A model generated the notes under the pieces. That model searched no databases, was not told where the DNA came from, and saw nothing but the letters and a program-made list of their open reading frames with translations. From Rodentolepis nana (lineage: Eukaryota; Platyhelminthes; Cestoda; Cyclophyllidea; Hymenolepididae): 18,640 nt of DNA. A program made the translations under genes and the position numbers. This document shows positions 8,044-18,445 of this stretch, piece by piece. The stretch is taken from positions 1 through 18,640 of the forward strand of contig UZAE01000765.1 in assembly GCA_900617975.1 (NCBI GenBank), read 5' to 3'. Position 1 is the stretch's first letter, and each line of letters begins with the position of its first letter.

Positions 8044-11000
8044 GTATACAGTTGGTTATTCTCAATTGTTTTTTTAGAATAAAACTTTTGAATACATAGC
8101 CCAGCAAATATCTGAGATTTGCAATGCGGAAGAGGATGTTGCTGACTCGATATTAATGAAATATCCTAGCTCCATCACTTGCTTCCGTTGTTTAGGCATT
8201 GATAAGGACACAATAAATGGTCTTCTCTATCTTCGGGATATTACATTTTTAAAGCTCCTAGATATGCCGGAAAATGAAGTGAAGGCTATTCTCAAAGCCT
8301 ATAGTGTGTCACAAGATGACACCGACAGAATATTAATGGGCCTTTCAAAAATACGAAGCAATATAGACTTACTTGAGAGTGATCAACCATTCGAAGATGA
8401 CACTAGGAATTTGATTAAAGAGGTTATTAGATTAACCGAGAAGAGTGAACCATCTCCAGATTGTGATCGGCAGAATGGGTCAATTCTTCTCCATTGTGAC
8501 CCTCTCTCTAGTCCATCACTTTATGTCACCGGACCGCAAGACTTTGAAGATAGTTCCGATTTTTCTCCAACCCATAATGTAGGTGATAACTATGCAAATC
8601 AAAGCTCCATGCGTTCTGGTCGTTTAAGTTCCGACCAGACGATTGAATTAGAGTATTATAATGAAGTCACTTCCCCTATTCCTGTTTCTATTCGTCCTGG
8701 ATTCGAGACCCATCCTTCCTCTTGTTTTTCTGTCAATCCGTCCAGCCTTCAATTCTCCTTTAATCACCCAACATTCCCAACAGATCTCACAACTCAAACT
8801 CTGAATCGGAACTCCCGTCGAGCTAAAACACCGGTGCCTTTTCAAAGATTTTATAGAGCACTTTCCCCTGGTCCCCAAAGAACAAATTCATCCAACGTCA
8901 TCAAAGGGAACCTCTTTGATGGGGATTTATCAGTCCCCTCAACTCCAGTACCAAAGTTTTTCGGGACGCCTATTCATCAAAAGTCTCCCTCACGGGGTGC
9001 TCTAATGTCAACTTCCTATACCAGTACTAATGATAGTCCACCACCACCACCTCATTCTCCTTGTTCCTTCTTTCAACGCAACTCGACTTCTCGAGAACGG
9101 GGCATCAAAATGCCTACAACTCCTCCTTCCAAACATAGGATCAAATTTGCGTTCCCATTGCATCGAAGTAATTCCCATGAGTCCAATTTGGCAAGTAGGG
9201 TCTGCCAACCTATTCAATCAGGAGTGGGAAATGGTCTACCAATTAGCGGCAGAGATACACAGGCAGCTTTAAAAGGAAATACTAAAGTTGCTAATCTTCA
9301 ACCAACGCCGGAATCTCATTCCCCTAATGCTAATGACTCAAATAATATCTTCTCTTTTCCTACTCCCACCCATTCGGTTAGTGTGGCGGCTCCTGCATCT
9401 CCAAAGTCTACTGGGCGGTCGGAGTTTCAGCCAAATCTTATTCAGACTGGTAAGAACTCCTGCTGTGTTCTTTCATACATGAAAAAAGTTAATTTAGTCA
9501 TCTAAAATAGCTTGCTCACCGTGATTTTTTGAAAGTTGGAGAGGTGACACTCCTTTAAAGTTTGGTGTATGTCCGATTGAATTGTTGTGGTTAACCAGGC
9601 TCTTTGTTCAAAGTTGAAAAAGGAAAACATGAAATTAGACAATGGCATACTGAATCATCTCGATTTCCTAATACGAAACAGCAGAATAGCCATGCGATTT
9701 CTCAAGCTTGTTTATTGTATCATTCATGCAACGGCCATGATAATGCTTAATTCCGCAGTTTTGAGGGGTATTGAAAAAAATTCATACTTCTCTCTCTAGT
9801 CAGAAGTCACTAGGTTGATATTCCTCGATGCACGATTAGCGATTGGGTTAGTTAGTTTCACTGATTAATTCTGGCCAACAGGAAGGTTGGTAGAATACGA
9901 TTTTCTTTAAAGAGAGGTTCTCGTATAGCTGTTACACTTCCCATTATAGACTTGTTAGTTTTGATAAATTTGGTTTCGATTTCAACCTGGGATAAAATCA
10001 AGAAATTATGTTCACTTGACTTCAAATGATGAAAGAATAAGACGAATCACTTGGCGCTAACGAAGAACAGTACAGAAGTGGCTGGCTCGAGGCCTATCCA
10101 ATTTTTTGGTACATAGTATTACGGAATTATTAGGTTGCGAAATAGAGCGTGATCTTGCTCATTTGCAGTTATGCAGATCTCCTAAACTACAGCTGACTCT
10201 ACGGAGTTAATGGGAGCCTATTTAGAGGCAGATAGGGTTCAATCGAATTTTACTTATGTCTATTGTGATTGGGCTGCATTATAAACAATTCAAAAATATA
10301 TATCTCCAGGGTCTTAAAATGCTTAAATGCAGCTCTTAGTAATTAAAAATGGGAGTAACGGGATTTTTCACCTCTGGCCACCTCCATCTTCGATCATCAA
10401 AACTTATCTTCCTCCTAGTCTGTGGGTGTCGTTGGAATCATGGTATCACAGTTCTCTATGTCAAATCAGTATCACAAAAGATTTAATCTTTCTTGATGCT
10501 CCAACACCTTAAACTTCATCTCGAAGCCGTTCAGTTAGTGCCAAAAAAGTAGCCGTTTCGTCACTCAAGGTTACTTGCATTAACCTGGTAGTGGGTCTGG
10601 GCTGTAATAAATTGCTGGCTAGTGTCTTATCGTAGTGAGTCATTGACCGCAGGTTGACGTTTTTATGGCCTATGCATATTAGATGAATTGCATGGTAACC
10701 GTCAGATGTATGGATGATATTTTCCCTAAAGTTGTAATCCAAGCCCCCCCCCCCCCCCCCCCCCTCCCCATTCGTGCCATTTAACGACCCAACTGATACC
10801 AATGAATGCTTAAAATCCGTTTCAACACTTCTCGCTGCATTCAACGTCAAAATGGAACTGCTCAAAGAGGCTTGAAACAGTTGAATCGATTCAAAGTTAC
10901 TCGTCTCGCAATAGATACAAATTTAGAATAAGTTGTGTAGAGTTGTAATTGTATGTTTTGTGTATAAACGAATGTGAAATAAGTGGTCTAATTGTAATTG

Positions 11001-11336
11001 ATCGATCAATAAGAAAAGGAAGGAAACTCGCAGTGACAAATCGATACACCTCTTCGGGCAGTGAATTGTTCGACTAAAAGTATCGGAAAGCGATATTGCC
11101 CCTGAAAAATATCAATAATAGAATAAGCGTTGAAATGTTTAGGATCTTATTTTTAACGAATTAGTATACATCCCGCATCAACTCGATGATAGCAAATTTT
11201 GTTATTGTTTATCTTTTTACTTTTTTTGCAACCGCAGGTCGTCTGACCGTTCCTATCAATTCCAATGGATCAGCCAGTATGACTCTGCCCCTTTCAACCC
11301 ACACTCATCGGTATGTTTGCCATTATTTGGACTCAA

Positions 11337-11372
<36 letters not shown>

Positions 11373-14300
11373 TGCAATTTTCCCTTCTAGATTCGAGAGT
11401 GAGACCAAATTCACCGGTTTTGTCCGCCGTCCATCTTGTGCCGTATGCAATGGCCGATTGGCTTTTCGTGTTCCTCATTGTATCTATTGCAAGTAAATAA
11501 ATGACACATCATTTAATTTATTAACAAATTTGTATGCCTTGATTCAAAATATATTGGTCTTATTTAGCCTGAAAGCTCACAAAATTTGTGTCCCCTTGGC
11601 CTCCAAAATGCCATGTCCAGGCCCACATAGACCCAGTGATTCAACCGACTCGCACAGTAAGTTTCAGTTCTATTAAAACAAAAGTATATTCTCAAGGCCA
11701 CTTACATTGCTTGAGGGTTTGAATTTTGTCACTCTCCCCCTCTTCAAATTGTCATCTGTTTACCATGTTAAATTTGCCTTCTACACGTTTGGTACTCCCA
11801 TATATAGTGTTCGATAATGATAGCTCTGCCCAAAATAAGCCTTTCAATTCAAAATATCAAGAGGGAGAAAATTTTCTGATTTTGAAGTTGAATGGAATTC
11901 CTTTTGTCGCATTTTTATTTTTCCAATTGGGCAGTCTTTTGCGCCCATTCATCGTGACCACATCGGTGCCGAAATTTAGCCCTCCTTTTGGGAAGATTTC
12001 CCACATTCTTTTCTCCTGTACAAATATCGATCTTTGTTAGTAAACGAAGTCTCCCATTAACGACCGCTAATTAGCACAAAATCGATGTGTGCAATTTGCA
12101 ATGTACAAGCATAAGCAACCAATATCATCTGGCTACTATTGCAATCTTGTCGATTTTCCATGTTTTTTGCAATCCAGGCAATGATGGGTTCATGATTATT
12201 ATATTTAGATTTTGTCGTTGAAAATGAGATCTTGTTTTGTTTGTCTAATCCAGGGTTACAATTTTTTACACTCTACTAAGTTGTGCGCATATCTGCCTTG
12301 GCTTCCGATTTTCTCTACTTTGCAAGTTACTTTTTGCTTTCCGGTTAGAAGACGGAACAGAACTAGGGGCTTTGGATATTAGAAAATAGCACATTTTTAT
12401 GGTCTTGTTCATAATCACTTGTTCGAATGGTATCCTAATATTAGGGTGATATCTAGCACAAGATATTTCAAATCTCTAAAAATTGAAGTAAACTTCAATT
12501 GCCATCCTAATGAATTCAAACAATCGACCTGTTATTGAAGAAGAACATTTTTTGGAGTTTTAATTGGCGATGGACAAATATCTAAGGGACTGTGATAATG
12601 TCAAACATGTCCATTTGCCCTATCCGTATGTTACGCTTTTGCTCCAAAGGGTGTCTGATCAAAATTCGCTGCAGCCATTTTAAGGCTACTTACTCCCCTC
12701 CCCTCCCCCCCCCCTTCTGGGCAAATTCACGTTCAATTAGGCACGCGAGGCATTGGTGGACGGGTAGAGTGCATGTACTAACGCGGACGCATCACATTGT
12801 TAATAGCTAATTGGCAGTTGGGTAGGACTGCTTCCACTTTTTGATTTTATGAATACTTCTTGCGTGACAGGTACATGCACCTAACTTGACCGCTTCCTGT
12901 TGGTATCAAGGGTTCTCAAAAACATTCACATTGTGGTGTGATCTTTCTTCATTCCTCTGCATCTGGGCGCGAGGTTCCACCCCCCCCCCCCCCCCCCCCC
13001 CCCCTGTGTAACAGTACCAACAACAGCAGTCGTGGGATAGTGCTATGTATCGTTCATGTGTGTGCGTGTGCGTGTGTGCCATTTTTTCTCTGCATTCTTT
13101 ACCCCTGGGCTCTTAATTACCACCCACGCCTGTACTCCGTTGTTTTTCTGGGTTTAGGTGTGGTCGCACAACCCAAATCAACAGGACTGTGATTGTAGTG
13201 ACGTCCATTGCGATGTATTCGCGCGTTCTCTCTCTTTCTCTCTCTCTGAAAACTTATGTGGTACCGGTCAAATGGTTTATTATCATTCGGTTCTAGAAAG
13301 TGATGTTTTGATTGGCCCACGCCTTACCGATGGTATTATTTTTAACCATTCTGATTCAGTTGAAATGCCACCTTATTTAAGAATACTTTGATTTTATTGA
13401 TCGAATAGCATCACTCATGCAAGGCATCTTTTGGAGGGTTTCCTCTTGGGCTCACGTAGTGATCGGTGCCTCTTCATTCAAAACGCCTTCATCATCTAGG
13501 CTATTTGAGAGCATTAAGTTTAGTTGAAATGTGTGCTAACTGAAAAACGACATTTGTACTTATCTCAATTCAAATTTACATAGATTGAGCAAAATTTTTA
13601 CGATAACAGAGACGTGTGCTTAGAGCTTTAAGAGATTAGAAAACCTTATATATTTATACATCGGATAGTTTGTATAAGTTCTAGCTAATTGCTATGGCAC
13701 GAAAATTGAAGTTTATTTTTTACCCCTCTGGAATGATCGATGCATTAAGTCAATGGCAGTTTCAAGGTGGTCATCTTGTAGAATGATGGAATACAGAGCT
13801 TGACAAACAAAAATGGTTGACAAGACGAGAATTTCACCGAGATATTGTATGCCTCTCCTTACAGAATACAGTCCATTATTGTCATGTTACCTATCTCAAC
13901 TAATCTAAACCGATATGAACTGACTTTTATGGCCCCTTTTAAACAATCTGACATTTTCAAGCCTAAGATGTAAACTATCATAAGTTATTTTACCTAATAT
14001 GCATAATCGAAAGATTGGGCTCTATTGGTTGAATTCAAGGTTATACCCCCCCCCCCCTCATCTGTCAGCAAATTCGTTGGGTCGGTATTTTGATAAACCC
14101 CCTTATTAGGTGTCGCTAGATGCGGCCACCGCGTTGTTCTAGATACTTCTCATGGCACTCGGACGATCCAAACTCCCTTCCATTTCTATCATCTATTGTC
14201 ATGCGTCGCTGCACCGTCCTTGCACGTGATATTTTGCCAAGGGGGCGTGTTGATTGCTACTGGCATTAGTACAACTGCTCTTTCGCCTAATCTTAACTAT

Positions 14301-17300
14301 TTGCTTACGAGCACCTAACACTAAAGTCGCCCACTTAAGGCACCGTGAGGTAAAAAAAGTCGAGATTGCTTAAAGTCCACCAGGGGAAATCATTTTATAG
14401 GGCATTTAAACTCCCTTGACCCCTGCGTTCCCAGGTGTATTAAATAAATAAATATACAATCAATCCTATATTAAAGAGGTAGACCGCTAGTTAGAAATTA
14501 CAAAATTATTTAAACTATGGTGACCAACCAGCTTTATTTTAAATCGAATAAAAATTCGACAAATCCTCAAAATTTACATTGTTATTAATCGACTGTCGAA
14601 GCACAATTCGAACGTTGAACGCAATCTCTTTCTGATATTTTTTGACGGACTATTTTTATTAAGGAAATCGAGAGGCTTTATGTGTCAATTGTTGTTTAAG
14701 TAGGAAAGAATGTGGATGTCTTGTGAATCGATTTCTCCACTGGCAATTGGCCTGGATTATTCAACCTAATGCCAATATTGCATAGCTGTTTAGGCATCCT
14801 GAAGAGTGTGTCGATGCCCAGGACAGCAGCAATGTTTGCACTTTAATTTTTGGCCTTATCTGTAGTAGTCCTTTCCAAGTAAATATCATAAAACAGATTT
14901 TCGCCTAAGTGCTTTTTTTATATAGGAGAATCCCTTCTATCTAAATGGAGTGAGCGAATTACTAGAGCGATTTATTCTCGTTATTCCAATTGGTTGTTTC
15001 CATGATTCCCGTCCAAGTACGTGTTTTAAACGTGCGGCCCAAAATTGTGGAAGCCAATATCACATTTGGGTAACACCATTATATGTTTGAGCTGTCCAAC
15101 TCAAGTTACAGTTGGTCGAATTAGTCGGTGCCTGTTCGTCTCACTAGAGCTGCAAACGGCCGTAAGACCCTGGATTTTTTCCGCCTCTGGCTAATGGCTC
15201 TTGTGCGCTTGCTTGTGTTGTGTGTGCGTGCGTGTGTGTGTGAGTGTTTGGCGCATTGACGCATCGCACGCGACCGATCGTTTTGAATATCTAGCCCACC
15301 TAATGCTTGTAATAGCCCATCTGCCCAGTTTAACCAGGGCTTCTTCGATAATATGCCAATTGGTGATTGATTGATTGTTTACACGCTTTCCACCTTGAGC
15401 AAGCATTGTCAAAGGTGAATTGGCTTATTATTCACACAAGACGGGTAATGAGTGACGCCTATTTTAAAATTGAAATAATAGTAGCTAATAAGCGAAGATG
15501 CGATGGAAACTTCAATTGACTATGGATCTATGCCTGACATCACGTGGTGCACCCTGGGCAACGTATACACATACGGCAAAAAAGTCTATTAACCGGCAGT
15601 TGACTTCTCAGTACTCACCTCACCTTTTTTCTACCATTGTGTCTGCCTGTCTCTTTTACATCTGTGAACCACGCTTCTGTTCCCCCTCCCCTCTCGACTT
15701 TTTTCAATTTGATGTACCTTCCTCTCTGAAGCCTGAAGTCAACTAAAGGGCTAATGATAACCATCAAGACGCCTGTCATTTGATATAATAATAATGTCTG
15801 ACATTATTGTGCCTGAGGTTAACGAATTCCGGTTGGATTCATGCTCTAAATAGCTCCCTTTTCATGGTTCAGGTAGTTAGGCCACGAAATCGCGCATTCA
15901 TTTGTTTGATTTTCGTTATTTCCTAGCATAGATTCCGAGTTTGGTGGTAAATTCGAATTCTCAAAGGAGTATGCCATTCTTTCATCAGTACATAAGGAGA
16001 GAAAAAAAACTATTTTTGCGCAAATATTTATGTGGTGGATCGTTTTACGCGCTCCCAACAGAATGAAACATTATGCTTCCACTTTAAAGCATTCTCTCAG
16101 GGTCTTAGCGCTGCCAATGCAAACCCAATGAGGCTGAGGATTAGGCACTTTAATTGGCAAATTAAAAATAGCACTTCGGTTTTCACTTTCACTTAATGTC
16201 TTGAAGTCCGTTTAATTTGGATTGAGAGTATTTAGAGTCGATTGGTTATTCTTTGTGGTAGGTAGCGTTATGCTCTACCCTCCTCCTCCTCCTCCCCCCT
16301 TGATATTTGTAATAGATTAACCAAATACCGACAGTTTCAAAGGCAATATCTAAGCAAGAATAGGTGAATGCAGGAATAGTAGCAAAACATTGGCCTTTTT
16401 ATTTGCTGGATGGTTAGTCAGAACTCAAGTTAGGTATCTTGCCAAGTAAACAGCTATTTTCTAAAATCTATTTCCGTGTGCAATCCAACCATAATTATCG
16501 AGTGACAATCAATGAGTGACTGACCAATCGTCAAAGAGATATTGACTCTATGTTTCACAATTTTGATCAACCTGTGTAAAAGTATTTGAGTCGTGTCTAT
16601 GTCTGTCACTTTGCCAGCATTTAAACCAGGCCATAGGTTTTAAATTCTATCCATCGAAAGACCTTTAGAAAAATCGATTACTGTTGACCGTTTAAGATTT
16701 TGGGGGAATTTCGATTCTAAATGTCAAACTGTTGCTCTTTACTTGAGATGAAGGAGAATGGCAGGAGGTTTGGGAATATAGGGACTCACCACTACGAGAT
16801 GTAATTCCATTGGTATTGACTACCAACTTGACCTTAAACTCGGCCTCTAAACAGCATTCGCTCTTGTCAATCACTCATTAGCGTCGATTTATCATCGTCA
16901 CATTTGCTAGGATTCAGTTGAATACTTTAGACCAAAATTTGTAGTTGACCCCTCTTGATTTACGTCTTTTTCTACTTACACTGGTCAGACTCATTTCTTT
17001 GTTCAAACTCACGTGACTTGGCGGATGCGCACAGCAAGGAGCCAGTTATAGACTGTTTGCGGCCACATCTTGTATGTGTATGTGTAAAATTCACACAAAC
17101 GACCTTGACGGTTTGAAAAAGAGTGATAGAGCGAATGCACTTTTTAGTCGTCCCGGGACAACCATGTGATTCCCTGTCCACTCTCCAAGATTTCCTCCAT
17201 TATATGCATATCTAATCGTCATGGTGGTATTTAAGATTTGTTTTAAAGGTAGTGGTGGTTTCTATCGCATTTTTACAGAAGTGAATAGGTCTCAGTCTTA

Positions 17301-18122
17301 GTAGAAGTTGGGAAGAGAAGGCTAAACTAACATATCTCCATGATTTTTATTAATTTGAGAGTTGCCTATGGTGATAAAGGTCTTTTCGTATAATTGATTA
17401 AACTTCCATGCAATTGTCCTGAATAGACTTCAGTTTTTCCGTAAGGAAAGGAAAGTGATCTAATGAAATACGCTTGTCAAAACGCATAAATGAAAGTGAT
17501 AAGAGAATATGAGTGTACCAGGAGCCCCATCCTTGCTTCTGTTCCGTTAGACACAAGTTCTTGGAAACTCACTATCTCGTTTCCCTTGCTTTGAATAGGT
17601 ACTCATGAGAAGAGTAGAATATGATTAAGTGATGGCACCATAAACATAAATCTTCCTCTCATACATGCCACGTATACAGTACTAATTGACAAGGTGGCCA
17701 ATAGTGGAATGATTCCCGTAAAAAATGGTTAATATTACTAATCATGCATAGGTATGGAAACTAATTGTAGAATCTTCCCAATTCATAACTGGTCAAAGCA
17801 TATTAATTTTGGCTTTGAGTCATAGTGGTCTCAACCTCATTTTTTTTCACTTCGGATAAATTAGTAAACTTGCATCAATTATCAACCAAGAAGGAACTCA
17901 ATTCATATACAAAGGCTTTAAGTTGTTCACTTGTCGTTAATTTGGATTTGTAGTAGGCTGAGAAATAAGTTTAATGCGTACAAGGACGATTTATTCGCAA
18001 AATGCTTGTTTTTCATCTTTACAATTTGATTTAAAATATGGTATTTCTTTGCCTCTATTTCAGGGAATTCCACGGGCTTAGCACGGGCTGTGACCAATAC
18101 GGTTGGTCCAAATAACCTATCG
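7873..18122 (+). CDS. KSR: Kinase suppressor of Ras (KSR), N-terminal six exons, pseudokinase domain beyond window
   Basis: Join of 7873-8043, 8078-9449, 11238-11310, 11391-11492, 11568-11656 and 18064-18122 gives 622 residues in one open frame with consistent splice phases (0, 1, 2, 2, 1, 0). KSR is a pseudokinase scaffold that dimerises with RAF and binds MEK and ERK, promoting MEK phosphorylation at the plasma membrane. Seen: the CA1 region (about residues 12-155: ALQYCTDLQILIDIT, then a SAM-like segment around PSSITCFRCLGI); a Ser/Thr/Pro-rich CA2-like linker with DSPPPPP (376-382); FAFP (414-417); the 14-3-3-type site HRSNSHES (419-426), matching RSKSHES of vertebrate KSR; FSFP (482-485); and a C1 zinc finger (538-589) with KSR-type short spacing and CxxCxLKxH. 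RAF is less likely: there is no Ras-binding domain before C1, and CA1 is KSR-specific. ATG 7873 is preceded by an in-frame TGA at 7864. The kinase-like domain must lie right of the window. Confidence 0.93.
8044..8077 (+). other. KSR intron 1 (34 bp micro-intron)
   Basis: GTATAC to TTTTTTTAG, phase 0. Reading through meets the in-frame TAA at 8080-8082, while removing 34 bp restores the KSR frame (QDGE then NKTFEYIAQQISEIC). Introns this short are typical of flatworm 5' introns. Confidence 0.88.
8078..9449 (+). CDS. KSR: KSR exon 2: rest of CA1 and Ser/Pro-rich CA2 linker
   Basis: This exon encodes residues 58-514 and the first base of codon 515. Residues 58-155 finish the coiled-coil/SAM-like CA1, the RAF-heterodimerising part in the family (ITFLKLLDMPENEVKAIL, DDTDRILMGLSKI). 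Residues 160-514 are low-complexity, Ser/Thr/Pro-rich and probably disordered, with many SP and TP sites suitable for ERK-type feedback phosphorylation. Conserved islands are a TPPSKHR run, FAFP (9146-9157), the 14-3-3-type RSNSHES core (9164-9184) and FSFP (9350-9361). The donor is G|GTAAGA at 9450; the ORF reading on to 9505 is intronic. Confidence 0.93.
9450..11237 (+). other. KSR intron 2 (1,788 bp)
   Basis: Phase 1, donor GTAAGA, acceptor CAACCGCAG after a T-rich tract. It contains a 21-nt C run at 10744-10764. ORFs at 9587-9799 (plus) and 10509-10865 (minus) lack motifs; the latter is held open partly by the C run read as Gly. No gene is supported here. Confidence 0.85.
10744..10764 (+). 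repeat. Poly-C run (21 nt) in KSR intron 2
   Basis: Twenty-one consecutive C, followed by T and four more C. Such homopolymers are length-unstable and often mis-sized in assemblies, so the exact length should not be trusted. Confidence 0.85.
11238..11310 (+). CDS. KSR: KSR exon 3: entry to C1 domain
   Basis: This exon encodes residues 516-538 with split codons at both ends (Gly515, Arg539). It reads RLTVPINSNGSASMTLPLST then HTH; His538 is the first zinc ligand of C1, in the LSVTHRF-like position of vertebrate KSR. Acceptor CCGCAG, donor GTATGT. Confidence 0.88.
11311..11390 (+). other. KSR intron 3 (80 bp, 31 bp of it an AT microsatellite)
   Basis: Phase 2, donor GTATGT, acceptor TTTTCCCTTCTAG. 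It splits Arg539 immediately after the first C1 zinc ligand. Positions 11339-11369 are a pure (AT) run, leaving about 28 nt before and 21 nt after it for splice signals. Confidence 0.88.
11339..11369. repeat. (AT)n microsatellite inside KSR intron 3
   Basis: A 31-nt perfect alternating A/T tract (about 15 units), self-complementary and expected to vary in length between individuals. Confidence 0.9.
11391..11492 (+). CDS. KSR: KSR exon 4: core of C1 zinc finger
   Basis: This exon encodes residues 540-572. It carries CAVC (Cys555, Cys558), the NGRLAFRVPH loop, and CIYC (Cys569, Cys572). The pattern LAF-x3-HCxxC corresponds to MIFGVKCKHC of vertebrate KSR. The stretch between His538 and Cys555 is longer than usual (16 residues). 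It ends AA|GTAAAT, splitting codon 573. Confidence 0.9.
11493..11567 (+). other. KSR intron 4 (75 bp)
   Basis: Phase 2, donor GTAAAT, acceptor CTTATTTAG. Splicing converts AA+C to Asn573 and yields CIYCNLKAHKIC, exactly the C1 pattern CxxCx4HxxC. Confidence 0.88.
11568..11656 (+). CDS. KSR: KSR exon 5: end of C1 zinc finger
   Basis: This exon encodes residues 574-602: LKAHKICVPLASKMPCPGPH then RPSDSTDSH. His577, Cys580 and Cys589 complete the eight zinc ligands (H538, C555, C558, C569, C572, H577, C580, C589). Donor GTAAGT, phase 1. Confidence 0.9.
12695..12714 (+). repeat. C-rich tract
   Basis: CCCCTCCCCTCCCCCCCCCC: two four-C blocks, each followed by T, and then ten C. It is the sense-strand pyrimidine type seen several times in this intron. 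Confidence 0.8.
12980..13004 (+). repeat. Poly-C run (25 nt)
   Basis: Twenty-five consecutive C, the longest homopolymer in the window. Length should be treated as uncertain. Confidence 0.85.
13055..13078 (+). repeat. GT/GC microsatellite
   Basis: Imperfect alternating TG tract interrupted by GCG (ATGTGTGTGCGTGTGCGTGTG), a purine-pyrimidine alternation of the kind that can adopt Z-DNA. Confidence 0.7.
13226..13247 (+). repeat. CT microsatellite
   Basis: Imperfect (CT)n tract with one TTT interruption. It is followed about 820 bp later by another sense-strand C run. Confidence 0.75.
14046..14057 (+). repeat. Poly-C run (12 nt)
   Basis: Twelve consecutive C on the KSR sense strand. Confidence 0.8.
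15213..15248 (+). repeat. GT/GC microsatellite
   Basis: Imperfect TG tract with TGCG interruptions, similar in composition to the one at 13055-13078. Confidence 0.7.
15721..15797 (+). repeat. Dispersed repeat copy B
   Basis: Core 15721-15783 aligns without gaps to copy A (239-301) with 9 mismatches in 63. It contains GAAGTCAACTAAAGGGCTAA and ACGCCTGTCATTTGA, then an ATAATAATAATG tail. It lies in sense orientation within KSR intron 5. Upstream sequence is not shared with copy A, so either copy may be 5'-truncated. Confidence 0.75.
16281..16300 (+). repeat. TCC microsatellite plus C run
   Basis: Five TCC units followed by several C, again pyrimidine on the KSR sense strand. Confidence 0.8.
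18064..18122 (+). CDS. KSR: KSR exon 6: linker after C1
   Basis: After acceptor TATTTCAG, GG completes Arg603 (A+GG). The frame then reads NSTGLARAVTNTVGPNNLS (residues 604-622) and ends on a complete codon before the consensus donor GTGAGT. The phase match, strong splice sites and open frame support it, but the linker itself has no recognisable motif, so this call rests mostly on splice logic. Confidence 0.65.
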
Positions 18123-18445
18123 GTGAGTGAAAATCTCCATATTTTACATATTTTATTTTATGGTAATTGTATTATAGAGTGTTATTTTTGAACTTCTCAT
18201 TCAATCAAGCGTTTAATTGCTCAATTTCGATTCAAATTTTATCTACTTCCATTCTCACTTGCCTTTAAAAAAAGGGAAAGAGTGAGGCAAATGCAGTCTA
18301 TTTTTGTCCCCAGAGAAGATTAATTTGCCGATAAATGTAACAAAAAGGGAAGAACTTGTTGAGTAAAAAGTGCTAAAACAGTAGTCGGACAAAGATGGTT
18401 GTTTCTTGTTTCCTCATTAGTCTTCTTTTCTAGTTCCACTATTTC

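Larger units (their letters stand above)
11657..18063 (+). other. KSR intron 5 (6,407 bp)
   Basis: A large phase-1 intron from GTAAGT to ATTTCAG. It contains poly-C tracts (12705-12714, 12980-13004, 14046-14057), CT, GT and TCC microsatellites, an AATA-tailed segment near 14440-14457 and dispersed repeat copy B. ORFs inside (for example 11726-12040, 13158-13391, 15498-15746, all plus) show no motif I recognise. An additional phase-1/phase-1 cassette exon cannot be excluded by eye. Confidence 0.75.

Noticed and set aside
8648..9482. ORFs on both strands within 8648-9482 other than the KSR frame
   Set aside because: They overlap KSR exon 2 in other frames; their Arg- and Trp-rich or Leu-rich content is an artefact of the Ser/Pro codons.
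10509..10865. 118-codon minus-strand ORF in KSR intron 2
   Set aside because: It reads the poly-C run as a Gly stretch, has no motif or splice context, and its frame depends on an unreliable homopolymer length.
12938..13192. Plus-strand ORF with a Pro run at 12938-13192
   Set aside because: The Pro run is just the 25-nt C homopolymer; the rest is low-complexity GT and CT repeat translation.
14440..14457. A fourth copy of the dispersed repeat at the AATA-like run near 14440
   Set aside because: Only the TAAATAAATAAATATA tail is shared; the preceding sequence does not match the 63-nt core, so it may be another element or a simple repeat.
15498..15746. 82-codon plus-strand ORF leading into repeat copy B as an element-encoded protein
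   Set aside because: No reverse-transcriptase or endonuclease motif is visible, and the corresponding sequence is absent before copy A.
16107..16170. Further similarity between 400-450 and 16110-16150 (TGAGGCTGAGGA)
   Set aside because: Only about 12 bases match exactly with loose similarity around them, too little to call a repeat by eye.
7873..18122. RAF kinase rather than KSR
   Set aside because: There is a CA1 coiled-coil/SAM region, and the segment before C1 is a Ser/Pro-rich linker without a Ras-binding domain; C1 spacing and CxxCxLKxH fit KSR.
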